A stretch of 64,000 bases of DNA. It comes from Gluconobacter albidus (GTDB taxonomy: Bacteria > Pseudomonadota > Alphaproteobacteria > Acetobacterales > Acetobacteraceae). The DNA lies in contig NZ_BEWL01000002.1 of assembly GCF_002723915.1 (NCBI RefSeq), positions 372,001-436,000 of the forward strand, given 5' to 3'. The notes beneath the pieces are model-generated. The model saw only the letters and a program-made list of their open reading frames with translations. It had not been told where the DNA came from and ran no database searches. Shown here in pieces: positions 11,472-20,129 of the stretch. Both the position numbers and the translations under genes were made by a program. How positions within the stretch are numbered: position 1 is the first letter of the stretch; every line of letters starts with the position of its first letter.

Positions 11472-12661
11472 CAACCATCCTCCATGTGCAGCAAAAGCGC
11501 CACGGCGAGGCAGAGCCCCGCACCTGTCGGCGCCCATGCCGCAAGAACCGGTGGCAACGCACCGGATTCACCAAACTGTTCGGCCACTTTCGAGATGGTG
11601 AACAGCGCAAAGCCTGCGGCAATTCCCGATCCCAGCATCCGGGCTACGCCGCCGCGCCGTGTCGGACGCATCGAGAAGCCTGCAGATACCAATGCCATGG
11701 TCCCGGCCAGAATGGGAAGGGCCAGCAGCGACTGGAAATGAAGTCTGTGCCGGATCGAGGGGAATCCCGAGCGTTCCAGAAGGTTGATGAACCCCGGAAG
11801 CGCGAAGACCGAAAGCGTGTCGGGGGAGGCGAAACTTTCCTGTACACGACCGACTGTCAGGTCGGAGGGGAGGGTCATGTCACCGATCTTCTGGGGCAGG
11901 TGATCGGGGTGCAGTACGGAGGTATCGTGCAGCAGCCACTGGTGGTCGCCCAGAGCGCCATTGGGAGATTCGACGCGCAGGATCAGGCGGTCCCGGTCGT
12001 CGAGGCGGAAGATTGAAACACCGGAAACGTTCAATGCGCCGTTGACGAGATGGACGTCTTGCGCGTGCAGGATCGCAACGCCGTGAGGAACCAGCCCGTC
12101 ATCGGACTGTCTGAGCCACAGGGCGCCACCGTTCAGCGTCAGGGGGCCTCCGCCGGTGCGAAGATAGGTCTGATCCAGCATCTCGGCGCTGCGGAACATG
12201 TTCGACGACAGGGCGGAAATACCGGTTGTGGTCAGCAGGCCTGTCAGAAGCGCGCAGGCCAGCGGGCTGGCGAGGAACTGCCAGGCAGAAATGCCGGCAG
12301 CGCGAGCGACGATGAGTTCGGACGAGCGCGTCAGGCGCGAAAAGCAGACGATCCCGCCCAGCAGGATGCCGAAGGGTAGGACATAGATGATGTAGTAAGG
12401 CACATGCAGCGCCGCGATCTTGACGACGAGGCTGGCCGGAACATTGGGGCGCGTGGCCGCACGGCGCAGCAGGTCAATGAAATCGAACAGCGAGACCAGT
12501 CCGGTCAGGGCGAGCACCATGGACAGGGTGCTGAGCATGAACTGTCGGGCGATATAGATAGCCAGGGTCGTGGAAAAGCCGGCGTGGTCGTCGCGGGTGC
12601 TGAATACCTGAAACAGCGATGTCAGCCACGGGCCCAGACGCGGAGAGGCGATGCTTCTCAT
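11471..12661 (-). CDS. lptG: LPS export ABC transporter permease LptG
   Basis: Inner-membrane permease that, with LptF and the ATPase LptB, extracts LPS from the inner membrane and feeds it to the Lpt bridge. It has 396 residues in the YjgP/YjgQ family layout: three transmembrane helices, a large periplasmic beta-jellyroll (about residues 130-280), then three more helices. ATG 12661 overlaps the lptF stop (ATGA). It begins MRSIASPRLG; a longer in-frame start exists but would run further into lptF. Confidence 0.92.
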   Translation of the reverse strand: MRSIASPRLGPWLTSLFQVFSTRDDHAGFSTTLAIYIARQFMLSTLSMVLALTGLVSLFDFIDLLRRAATRPNVPASLVVKIAALHVPYYIIYVLPFGILLGGIVCFSRLTRSSELIVARAAGISAWQFLASPLACALLTGLLTTTGISALSSNMFRSAEMLDQTYLRTGGGPLTLNGGALWLRQSDDGLVPHGVAILHAQDVHLVNGALNVSGVSIFRLDDRDRLILRVESPNGALGDHQWLLHDTSVLHPDHLPQKIGDMTLPSDLTVGRVQESFASPDTLSVFALPGFINLLERSGFPSIRHRLHFQSLLALPILAGTMALVSAGFSMRPTRRGGVARMLGSGIAAGFALFTISKVAEQFGESGALPPVLAAWAPTGAGLCLAVALLLHMEDG

Positions 12662-13827
12662 CGGGAGGCCTCCGGCGAAGGAGTCAGGGGGACAGGCTGC
12701 TTCACGCTTCCGGTCCACTGTTCGAGGAACAGCAGGACGGCGCAGACGACTGCGGGCAGGAGGGCTTCAAGCCAGATGAGCGGCACCAGCGCAAGATGTC
12801 GTCCGGCGAGGTTCTGGAGCATGAGCGACAGGGCCAGCAGACCGACGACCGTGAGGATGGCGGTCAGGGGGCGGGTGATATTGCCATGCCGGGAGAACGC
12901 GCCACGCAGCACTGTGACCAGACCGATCATCGCAAAGGACAAGGCAGTCAGGGGAGAGGTAAGCCGTCGCCAGCCCACGACGATGTTTTTGCCGCGATCG
13001 CGTTCGGAGACTTCGTGAGGGTCGGGATGAAACAGTTCGTGGAGTGACATCTCGTCCGGGTCCCTGTCTTCGTGACTGTTCCGGCGCCCTGAGGTCAGGT
13101 CGATGGTGTTGCGTCCGAAGGTCAGGACGTTCAGTCGTCCGGTATGGCGGTCGATTTCCTCACGCGAGCCGTCATAGAGGACGACGCGGGGCTGGTCGTT
13201 TACCACGACCATGGTGCCGCGCTCCGCGAGGATCGTGGTGTGGGAATCGAGATTGCGGTCGTCTTCGACCAAGACGCCGTGAAGCTGTCCGTCACTCGTC
13301 CGCCCACGCACATAGACGGTCATGTCTCCGGAAAGGCTGGTGAAGACGCCGTCTTGAAGCAGGAAGGCCGCCATGCGGTTGCGGATTTGGAATTCGTAGC
13401 GGTGAAACGCATGGTAGGACACGGGGGCGAGCCACAGGGTCAGGGTATAGCACAGCGCCACTGAGAAAAATGCGCAGAGCAGTCCCGGTCTGGCCAGTTC
13501 CAGCGGGGAGCGCCCGGCGGCGCGCATGACCGTGAGTTCCCGGTCCCCGACCATTCGCTGATAGGTGAACAGCACCACGAGAAAGGTCGTGATCGGAAGG
13601 ATGACGGCGATGAAGGTCGGGAGCATCAGCGAGGTGAGCTGGATGAACACGCGCAGTGACAGGCCGTGCTGGACCACCATCGAGACGAAATGCAGCGACT
13701 GGGTCAGCCAGATCAGGGCTGTTGCACCTCCGGTCAGCGCCAGCAGGGCGATGAGGAGCTGACGGAGAATGTAGCGGTCGAGCAGAGGCAGGATCTGCCG
13801 CCCGGAAGTACCGGAGGATGAGGCCAT
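12658..13827 (-). CDS. lptF: LPS export ABC transporter permease LptF
   Basis: Partner of LptG in the LptB2FG extractor. It has 389 residues and the same layout: an N-terminal LLDRYILRQLL amphipathic start and three helices, a periplasmic domain with ERGTMVVVNDQPRVVLYDGSREE, and three C-terminal helices. The stop overlaps the lptG start. A short GAAGGG ribosome binding site sits close to the ATG. It lies 57 bp downstream of the coiled-coil membrane protein gene. Confidence 0.92.
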   Translation of the reverse strand: MASSSGTSGRQILPLLDRYILRQLLIALLALTGGATALIWLTQSLHFVSMVVQHGLSLRVFIQLTSLMLPTFIAVILPITTFLVVLFTYQRMVGDRELTVMRAAGRSPLELARPGLLCAFFSVALCYTLTLWLAPVSYHAFHRYEFQIRNRMAAFLLQDGVFTSLSGDMTVYVRGRTSDGQLHGVLVEDDRNLDSHTTILAERGTMVVVNDQPRVVLYDGSREEIDRHTGRLNVLTFGRNTIDLTSGRRNSHEDRDPDEMSLHELFHPDPHEVSERDRGKNIVVGWRRLTSPLTALSFAMIGLVTVLRGAFSRHGNITRPLTAILTVVGLLALSLMLQNLAGRHLALVPLIWLEALLPAVVCAVLLFLEQWTGSVKQPVPLTPSPEASR

Positions 13828-13884
13828 GGCCCTTCATCTATCCCTAGCGCGTGGCGGGAGGAAGGCGAAAAAACGAAACAGTTT

Positions 13885-14382
13885 CTATCGCAGATAGGCG
13901 GCCCGGTCGATGGGCACCCTTGTGGCCGACAGGCTGTGATAGAGTTGTGTTCCGGCAATACCGACCAGAAGGCCAGCACCCGCCGCGAAGGCGAGGGCGA
14001 TATAACGCCAGGGTTTCTGCATCCGGAAGGTGGCCACTTCCACCTGGAGCAGTCCCATGTCCATCTGGCAGCGCCCGAGCCGAAGCTGGGCAGCGCGGGT
14101 ATCGGTTTCGCTCTGGCTGAGGCGGTGTTCCAGATCCTGAACGCGCTCGCGCAGGCCTCTTTCCCGCGTTGCGGTGTCTCGCTGGGCGATGGTGCCGATA
14201 CGCGTGATGAACAGGTTTTTCAGTGCGCCGCCCGTGACGCCGTCGCGGCGGGCCATCTGGCGGATCCGTTCCAGCGCCGTGGCGGCATGGCCGGGCTGCT
14301 CGTCCAGCACCAGCGCCAGAATATCGGAGAGGATTTTGATTTCCCTCGGGTCGATGTCTTTGGGATCCGGCGCACGGGCCAT
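13885..14382 (-). CDS. uncharacterised coiled-coil protein with one membrane segment
   Basis: A 165-residue protein I do not recognise. Residues 1-60 look helical and soluble (MARAPDPKDIDPREIKILSD). Residues about 65-115 form a heptad-like coiled coil rich in R, E and Q (RERGLRERVQDLEHRLSQSE). A single transmembrane helix follows near residues 128-150 (YIALAFAAGAGLLVGIAG), with a short tail. It starts two bases after the tsaC stop, so it is probably translated with it, and it precedes lptF. The layout suggests an inner-membrane-anchored cytoplasmic coil. No function can be assigned. Confidence 0.75.
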   Translation of the reverse strand: MARAPDPKDIDPREIKILSDILALVLDEQPGHAATALERIRQMARRDGVTGGALKNLFITRIGTIAQRDTATRERGLRERVQDLEHRLSQSETDTRAAQLRLGRCQMDMGLLQVEVATFRMQKPWRYIALAFAAGAGLLVGIAGTQLYHSLSATRVPIDRAAYLR

Positions 14383-14384
14383 GC

Positions 14385-15410
14385 TCAGGACGGTGCCATG
14401 GTGTCTGCGTGGGTATCGGTGCGGGGTTCGGCCGCGCGGCGCAGACGGTCACGGATCGCGAGGCCCAGCCCGTGACGGGGTATCGTCTGTGCAGCAATGG
14501 TTTTCAGGCCGCGTCGGCTGCCTTCTGCATCCAGAAAACGCAGTCCGGCGAAAAGACGGGCCGCTGCTTCTTCAAGATTGCCGCTTTCGCTCAGGTTCCA
14601 TGTCAGGCCCGCGCCAGGAAACGGGCGACCGAAAGCAAGCTGGGCCTCGTCGGGCGCAATGGAGGTCACGTCCAGCCTGACGGGTAGGCTGGGAGCATAA
14701 TGCGAAGCCAGTCTGCCGGGAGAGGCGGGTGCGATTTCGGCGAAATCGTCCGGATGGCGGATCGGGCCGCACAGATCGTTCAGTTCCTCGAGCGTGACTC
14801 CGCCCGGACGCAGAAGAACCGGCACGTTCCGGGTCAGGTCCAGCACAGTGCTTTCCACGCCGATGGAACAGGGGCCGGAATCCAGAACCGCGTCGATCCG
14901 GCCGTCAAGCGAACGCAGGACGTGGAACGCGTCGGACGGGCTGACGGTGCCCGAGACGTTGGCGGATGGTGCTGCAACTGGCGCGCCCACTTCGCGCAGG
15001 AGCGCCAGTGCCGTTTTTCCACGCGGCACACGCAGGGCGAGGGTGGAGAGCCCGGCGGCGGCGAGGTCCGAGACGGTCGAGTTCGGGGAGCGGGGCAGCA
15101 CCATCGTCAGCGGGCCGGGCCAGAACCGCTCGGCCAGTGTATGGGCGATTTCCTTCATCCTGCCGCTGAGCGACGCCTGTGCGAAGGCGCTTTCGGCATC
15201 GGGCAGGTGGCTGATGAGCGGGTTGAAGCGCGGGCGCCCCTTGGCGGCGAAAATTCGGGCGACAGCGGTGTCGGATGAGGCGATGGCCCCAAGGCCGTAG
15301 ACGGTCTCGGTACCGAAGGCGACAAGCTTTCCGGCTTTCAGAAGCTCCGCCGCGCGGCGGATACCTTCGGGCGTGGCTGTCAGGCGTTCGGTATGCGGCG
15401 TGTCGCTCAA
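14385..15410 (-). CDS. tsaC: threonylcarbamoyl-AMP synthase (Sua5/YrdC/TsaC)
   Basis: Makes threonylcarbamoyl-AMP from threonine, bicarbonate and ATP, the first step of the t6A modification at position 37 of ANN-decoding tRNAs. The YrdC domain covers residues 10-205, with GTETVYGLGAIASS, KGRPRFNPL and SANVSGT. A C-terminal Sua5 domain follows, so this is the long Sua5 form (341 residues) rather than short TsaC. The start is a TTG at 15410 that overlaps the cysQ stop (TTGA) and has an excellent GGGAGG site seven bases upstream. A longer frame exists upstream but would lie inside cysQ. Confidence 0.92.
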   Translation of the reverse strand: MSDTPHTERLTATPEGIRRAAELLKAGKLVAFGTETVYGLGAIASSDTAVARIFAAKGRPRFNPLISHLPDAESAFAQASLSGRMKEIAHTLAERFWPGPLTMVLPRSPNSTVSDLAAAGLSTLALRVPRGKTALALLREVGAPVAAPSANVSGTVSPSDAFHVLRSLDGRIDAVLDSGPCSIGVESTVLDLTRNVPVLLRPGGVTLEELNDLCGPIRHPDDFAEIAPASPGRLASHYAPSLPVRLDVTSIAPDEAQLAFGRPFPGAGLTWNLSESGNLEEAAARLFAGLRFLDAEGSRRGLKTIAAQTIPRHGLGLAIRDRLRRAAEPRTDTHADTMAPS

Positions 15411-16204
15411 GATGCACCTCCCGTGCAGTAAAAGGATGAATTCAGTCGGCCCGGCTTTCCATAGCGCAGGGGCTGGCTGTCCGCATCCAGAAGGGCGCCG
15501 CCTGCGGCTTCGAGAATGGCCTGTGGAGCGGCGGTGTCCCATTCCATGGTGGGGCCGAAGCGGGGATAGAAATCCGCCGATCCTTCCGCGACGCGCATGA
15601 ATTTGACCGAAGAGGACAGTTTGTCGATGGACGCGACTTTTCGTCCCGCCAGCCAGCGTTCCAGCAGTTCCGGGTCGCCATGATGGCTGGAGGCCAGCAC
15701 GCGCAGGCCCTCGGCAGACGGTGTTGCGGTCCGGATCGGGGTGTTGTGGGTGCCGTCCCACCGGTGAGCGCCAAGGCCCTGACCGCCGCTGTAGATCAGT
15801 CCGTAACCGGGAAGCGCCACAACGCCCAGAACCGGGCGGTCATGGCGGACGAGGCCGATATTGACCGTGAAATCCCTGCCACCCGATGCAAAACCCCGAG
15901 TGCCGTCCAGCGGATCGACCAGCCAGTAGGCGTCTCCTGCGATGACGCGGATCCCGGCCGACATTTCTTCCTCGCCGATGGCGGGAATGGACGGACAGGC
16001 CGCGCGCAGGCCGGAGAGGATATGATGTTCGGATGCGTGGTCCGCTTCCGTGACGGGGGAGGCGTCGTCCTTGATGTCCGTGCGAAAACCGCGTGCGCGG
16101 ATAGCGTTGATGATGTCCGAGGCTTCGGAGGCGAGCCGGAATGCCAGATCCAGAAGGGCGCGGTCATCGTTCGCGGGGACGGTAATGAGGGAAGCGGAAG
16201 TCAT
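15407..16204 (-). CDS. cysQ: 3'(2'),5'-bisphosphate nucleotidase CysQ
   Basis: Inositol-monophosphatase-fold enzyme that hydrolyses 3'-phosphoadenosine 5'-phosphate, a by-product of sulfate assimilation, to AMP. It has 265 residues. Metal-binding motifs are clear: GEEE near residue 78, DPLDGTRGF near residues 98-106, and EWDTAAPQAIL near residues 222-232. The DPLDGT...F pattern fits CysQ better than SuhB, although substrate choice in this family is hard to call. It overlaps tsaC by a few bases. Confidence 0.88.
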   Translation of the reverse strand: MTSASLITVPANDDRALLDLAFRLASEASDIINAIRARGFRTDIKDDASPVTEADHASEHHILSGLRAACPSIPAIGEEEMSAGIRVIAGDAYWLVDPLDGTRGFASGGRDFTVNIGLVRHDRPVLGVVALPGYGLIYSGGQGLGAHRWDGTHNTPIRTATPSAEGLRVLASSHHGDPELLERWLAGRKVASIDKLSSSVKFMRVAEGSADFYPRFGPTMEWDTAAPQAILEAAGGALLDADSQPLRYGKPGRLNSSFYCTGGAS

Positions 16205-16257
16205 TCGTCCAGACTACTCCAAGAAGGCTTTTGCGTCATGTGCTGATACAGGCGGTT

Positions 16258-16896
16258 TTACTGCGGACAGGTCGGCACAGGTTCATGAGGGCCGTTCCAT
16301 GTTGCGAACGGGATTTTTGTCGCGGCGCGGAGGGCGATGTCCGCATGGCAGGTCGTGACCGGGGATGCGATTGTGGACAGGGGCCTGAAAGTGAACGCCG
16401 TGGTGCCGGGTTCGCCGTCTTCGCGTGTCAGCTGATAGATCCGGACATGCGCCGGGCTGGGCTGCGGGACGGGATGGCCGCCCATATCGCGCGTTGCAAT
16501 GAACAGCAGAAGGCTGGATTTTCCGTTCACCCGGGCCGTGGCGAAATGGACGGTCTGGATTGCGTCTTCGCCGGTATGGGGACTGTCCGCAAGCATGTCG
16601 GCGAGCGGAGCGTTAGGGGCCGCGTCCTGTCTGTCCACGAGGTCGGCCTGATCGGGTTGTTCGGCATCGGGGGTGGTGACGGCATAGAGATGATAGCCCC
16701 ATGCGTTTCCGTTTTCGCGCCAGAACGGCGTGACTGTTATGGCGGGAAAGCCCTTCGGGTGCAGGGTTACCGGGCTTTTGCCGATCAGGATGGGCGTAAT
16801 TTCGGTGATCCGGGGCGCTGTGGGAGCGGCATGTCCTTTCGGGAGGCCGAGCGCGACGGCGGAGCAGAGCAGGATCTTCAGGGCGGTGCGGCGCAT
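16258..16896 (-). CDS. secreted protein of unknown function
   Basis: A 212-residue protein with a Sec signal peptide (MRRTALKILLCSAVALGL, cleavage probably after GHA). The mature part is predicted beta-rich and has two cysteines (TTCHADIAL and the C-terminal PTCPQ) that could form a disulfide. I recognise no domain. It lies 53 bp upstream of cysQ on the same strand and diverges from pepA. It is probably periplasmic. Confidence 0.7.
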   Translation of the reverse strand: MRRTALKILLCSAVALGLPKGHAAPTAPRITEITPILIGKSPVTLHPKGFPAITVTPFWRENGNAWGYHLYAVTTPDAEQPDQADLVDRQDAAPNAPLADMLADSPHTGEDAIQTVHFATARVNGKSSLLLFIATRDMGGHPVPQPSPAHVRIYQLTREDGEPGTTAFTFRPLSTIASPVTTCHADIALRAATKIPFATWNGPHEPVPTCPQ

Positions 16897-16987
16897 GGAA
16901 GGTCTTTCTCGGGGGAGGGCTTGTATGCCGGGGCGGTGTTTCCGATAACGGAGCTGACGATTTCATGTTCCAGACGACAGGGCCATC

Positions 16988-18460
16988 ATGCTTTCAGTGA
17001 TTTTCGATTCCCTTCCTGCTTTTTCAGCAGATGCGCCCCATGCGGTTGTGTTGCTGTGCGAGACTGTCGGTGGCGAGACGTTCTCGGCGCTGGACAAGGC
17101 GACGGCCGGTGCGGTGTCGCGCGCCGTTGCCCTCAAAGGTTTCAAGGGGGAAGCCGGACAGAGCGTGGTGCTGCCGGCTCCGGCTGAGGGGCTGTCGCAG
17201 ATCGTTCTCGCCGGGGTGATGCCGAAGGGTGGCGCCGCTGTGGATGCCGTGGCGGTCGAGAACGCTGCGGGTCGGGCGGTGCGGCTGCTGGATGGCGTTG
17301 AAAGCGCGGTCCTGGTCGTGTCCGGGGCGCTGGAACAGTTTGCTCCGGAAGCGGGGCTGGGCGCGCGTCTGGCGTCCTATGATTTCGACCTGTATCGCAC
17401 CAAGAAACCCGGGGGGCGTCCGGTCCTGAAGGCGCTGACCGTCGCGGTGTCGGACGTGGTGGTAGCCAAGGCACGCTGGACGGCTCTGGATGCGGTGTCG
17501 CAGGGTGTGATCCTGACGCGCAATCTCGTGAGCGAGCCGCCGAATGTGCTTTATCCTCAGAGCTTTACGCAGCGGATTGAAGACCTGCGTGAGCTTGGCC
17601 TGACGGTTGAGGTTCTGGACGAAAGCGCCATGACGGAGCTTGGTTTCGGTGCGCTTCTGGGTGTGGCGCAGGGCAGTGTTCACAAGCCGCGGACGGTGAT
17701 TGTCCGTCACAATGGCGGTGGCAGCGAGGCGCCTCTGGCGTTCATCGGCAAGGGTGTGACGTTCGACAGTGGTGGCATTTCCATCAAGCCCGCGGCCGGT
17801 ATGGACGAGATGAAGACCGATATGGGCGGCGCTGCGACCGTAATTGGCCTCATGAGTGCGCTGGCCCGTCGCAAGGCGCCGGTCAATGCGATCGGTGTGG
17901 TCGGGCTGGTTGAGAACATGGTGTCCGGCGGGGCGCAGCGTCCGGGCGATATCGTGCGGGCCTATGACGGGCAGACGATCGAAGTCCTCAATACCGATGC
18001 GGAAGGGCGTCTCGTTCTGGCGGATGTGCTGTCTTACACGCGCAAGCGGTTCAACCCGAAGCTCATGGTCAATCTCGCCACGCTGACGGGCGCGATCGTG
18101 GTCAGCCTTGGCTATGAAAATGCCGGTCTGTTCAGCAACAGCGATGCGCTGGCCAAGGGGCTTTCGGAAGCCGGAACGCAGGTGGGTGAAGGTCTGTGGC
18201 GGATGCCGATGGGCGAGGCCTATAACCGCGAAATCGATTCCGATATTGCCGACATGAAGAATATCGGCGGGCGTCCGGGCAGCGCGATCCTTGCGGCGGA
18301 ATTCCTCAAGCGCTTTGTGGGTGACACGGACTGGGCGCATCTCGATATCGCCGGGACGGCCTGGAAGACCAAGGCGTCCGCCATTGCACCGAAGGGCGCG
18401 ACAGGCTTTGGCGTGCGGCTGCTGGACCGTTTTGTGAAGGCGCATGAAGCCAGCGCCTGA
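16988..18460 (+). CDS. pepA: leucyl aminopeptidase (PepA, M17 family)
   Basis: Cytosolic dinuclear-metal aminopeptidase that removes N-terminal residues from peptides. It has 490 residues. The catalytic C-terminal domain shows the metal and substrate ligands: GKGVTFDSGGISIKP near residues 256-270, MKTDMGGAA near 277, and the family signature NTDAEGRL near residues 335-342. E. coli PepA also binds DNA in Xer recombination and carAB control; whether this one does is unknown. It overlaps holC by 17 bp. Confidence 0.95.
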   Translation: MLSVIFDSLPAFSADAPHAVVLLCETVGGETFSALDKATAGAVSRAVALKGFKGEAGQSVVLPAPAEGLSQIVLAGVMPKGGAAVDAVAVENAAGRAVRLLDGVESAVLVVSGALEQFAPEAGLGARLASYDFDLYRTKKPGGRPVLKALTVAVSDVVVAKARWTALDAVSQGVILTRNLVSEPPNVLYPQSFTQRIEDLRELGLTVEVLDESAMTELGFGALLGVAQGSVHKPRTVIVRHNGGGSEAPLAFIGKGVTFDSGGISIKPAAGMDEMKTDMGGAATVIGLMSALARRKAPVNAIGVVGLVENMVSGGAQRPGDIVRAYDGQTIEVLNTDAEGRLVLADVLSYTRKRFNPKLMVNLATLTGAIVVSLGYENAGLFSNSDALAKGLSEAGTQVGEGLWRMPMGEAYNREIDSDIADMKNIGGRPGSAILAAEFLKRFVGDTDWAHLDIAGTAWKTKASAIAPKGATGFGVRLLDRFVKAHEASA

Positions 18461-18920
18461 GGATCGGGATCACGCTGTGGATGTCGGGTTCTATCATCTG
18501 ACGCGTACGCCGCTTGAAGAGGCGCTTCCGGCCCTTCTGGGCCGGACGCTGGAGGCGGGAGAGCGCGCGCTCGTGCGTTGTCCGGATGCGGCGGCGGTCA
18601 TGGCGCTGGATACGGCGCTCTGGGCGTGTCGGGACCCGGTATGGCTTCCGCATGGGACTGCAAAGAACGGTCATGCGGCCCGGCAGCCGATCTGGCTGAC
18701 GGAAGGCGAAGACGTGCCGAATGGGGCGCGCTTCCTGTTTCGGGTCGATGGGGCGGGGGAGAATGATTTCGCGCCCTTCACCCGGATTTTCGATCTGTTT
18801 GATGGTGGCAATCTGCAATCCGTGCAGCGGGCAAGAGACCGCTGGATTGCGATGAAATCCTCTGGTCACAGTCTCGTGTACTGGAAACAGGAAGAGCGAG
18901 GCTGGAAAAAGGCAGGGTAA
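18444..18920 (+). CDS. holC: DNA polymerase III chi subunit HolC
   Basis: Clamp-loader accessory protein that links DNA polymerase III to single-stranded DNA-binding protein. It has 158 residues with the HolC pattern: VGFYHLTRTPLEEALPALL at the N-terminus, RALVRCPDAAAVMALDTALW, then PIWL and the terminal ARDRWIAMKSSGHSLVYWKQ helix-strand. The pepA-holC pairing is widespread in proteobacteria, which supports the call. The start lies inside pepA, so translation is probably coupled. Confidence 0.9.
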   Translation: MKPAPEDRDHAVDVGFYHLTRTPLEEALPALLGRTLEAGERALVRCPDAAAVMALDTALWACRDPVWLPHGTAKNGHAARQPIWLTEGEDVPNGARFLFRVDGAGENDFAPFTRIFDLFDGGNLQSVQRARDRWIAMKSSGHSLVYWKQEERGWKKAG

Positions 18921-19005
18921 GGTTTCAAACTGTGTCTGAACCCATTGATGGAAGGGGCCGTCTGATCTGGGGCGTCTTTCATGTCACTGGAGAGGACGCC
19001 TGACT

Positions 19006-20094
19006 GTGCCGGACCCCACGAATTCTTCCCCTGATCCTCTGAAAACCGATTTGCGTCGCGTCGATATCAATCCTGATTTCTGGTATCCGCTGGCGTGGTC
19101 GAAGGATCTCAAACGCGGGAAGACGATCGGGCGTCGGTTCGGACGTCATCCCATTGCGCTGGTACGGCCTTCGGAAGGCAGCGTGTTTGCGCTGGAAGAC
19201 CGGTGCGCGCACCGGCAGGTTCCGCTCAGTCTGGGCAAGGTCAGCGGTGAGGCTGTTCAGTGCTGTTATCACGGCTGGGCGTATGGCCGTTCGGGCCGCT
19301 GCATCGACGTGCCGTATCTGGGCAAGGGCAAGCTTCCGAACGGTGTGAGGACCTATCCCTGCCGTGAAGCGGGCGGCATGATTTTCATTTTTCCCGGTGA
19401 TGCGGCGAAAGCGGAAAGCGTTCCCCTGCCGGCACTGGCGCAGGTGGACAATCCGGCATTCAAGACGCGGCATTTCAGCCCTGTCGTGAAATGCCATTAC
19501 ACGTTCATGCATGAAAACCTGATGGACATGAACCATCAGTTCTTGCACCGCCGCCAGATGGGGCAGATCAAGGCGCGTTTTCTGGGGCAGGATGCGGGCG
19601 AGGGCTTCATTGAGGCGCGCTATAGTTTCGCACGCAGCGGCACCCAGCAGCCTCTGGCGGAGCGGCTGATTTTCGGCAAGCACCACGATGATCCGGGCCG
19701 GGAGCAGCCGGTTGAGGAAATCGTCAGTATCCGCACGACCTATCCGTATCAGAGCCTGAAAATCCATGACAAGGATGGCGACCTGATCATGGAGCTGTTC
19801 AGTGTTTATGTTCCGGACAGTGCAGATGGCATGAGCACGCAGACGTTTGGTCTGCTATCGGTGCTGCGCCCCAAAACGCCATTCCTGATTGATGTGATCT
19901 GGCCCGCGCTGGGCGTTTTCACGAACCGGATCTTTGAAGAAGACCGGGAGATCATGGAACTGGAGCAGAGTGCCTGGCGGGATCTGGGGGGGGATCACAA
20001 CGTCGAGGTTTTCCCCATCGTGCGAAAGCTGCGCGACCTTCTGAAGGTCAGTGGAATTGTGAGGGAACAGACGGCTGATCCTGTCGTTGTCTAG
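19006..20094 (+). CDS. Rieske non-heme iron oxygenase, terminal oxygenase component
   Basis: A 362-residue ring-hydroxylating or demethylating oxygenase subunit. The N-terminal Rieske [2Fe-2S] domain has C67-x-H69 and C86-x2-H89. The catalytic domain carries the mononuclear iron triad within HENLMDMNHQFLH: D174, H177 and H181. Layout and length resemble vanillate O-demethylase and related single-component oxygenases. The substrate is unknown. Such enzymes need a reductase partner, and none is encoded beside it. The start is GTG 19006 with a GAGAGGA site upstream. It is followed after 35 bp by an aldo/keto reductase gene. Confidence 0.85.
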   Translation: MPDPTNSSPDPLKTDLRRVDINPDFWYPLAWSKDLKRGKTIGRRFGRHPIALVRPSEGSVFALEDRCAHRQVPLSLGKVSGEAVQCCYHGWAYGRSGRCIDVPYLGKGKLPNGVRTYPCREAGGMIFIFPGDAAKAESVPLPALAQVDNPAFKTRHFSPVVKCHYTFMHENLMDMNHQFLHRRQMGQIKARFLGQDAGEGFIEARYSFARSGTQQPLAERLIFGKHHDDPGREQPVEEIVSIRTTYPYQSLKIHDKDGDLIMELFSVYVPDSADGMSTQTFGLLSVLRPKTPFLIDVIWPALGVFTNRIFEEDREIMELEQSAWRDLGGDHNVEVFPIVRKLRDLLKVSGIVREQTADPVVV

Positions 20095-20129
20095 AGACAT
20101 GGGTCTGGGGATACGGACAGGAGACGGTC

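Noticed and set aside
9630-11741. A 703-codon plus-strand open frame opposite lptD
   Set aside because: It mirrors the codon pattern of lptD, has no ribosome binding site or family likeness, and such frames are common in GC-rich DNA.
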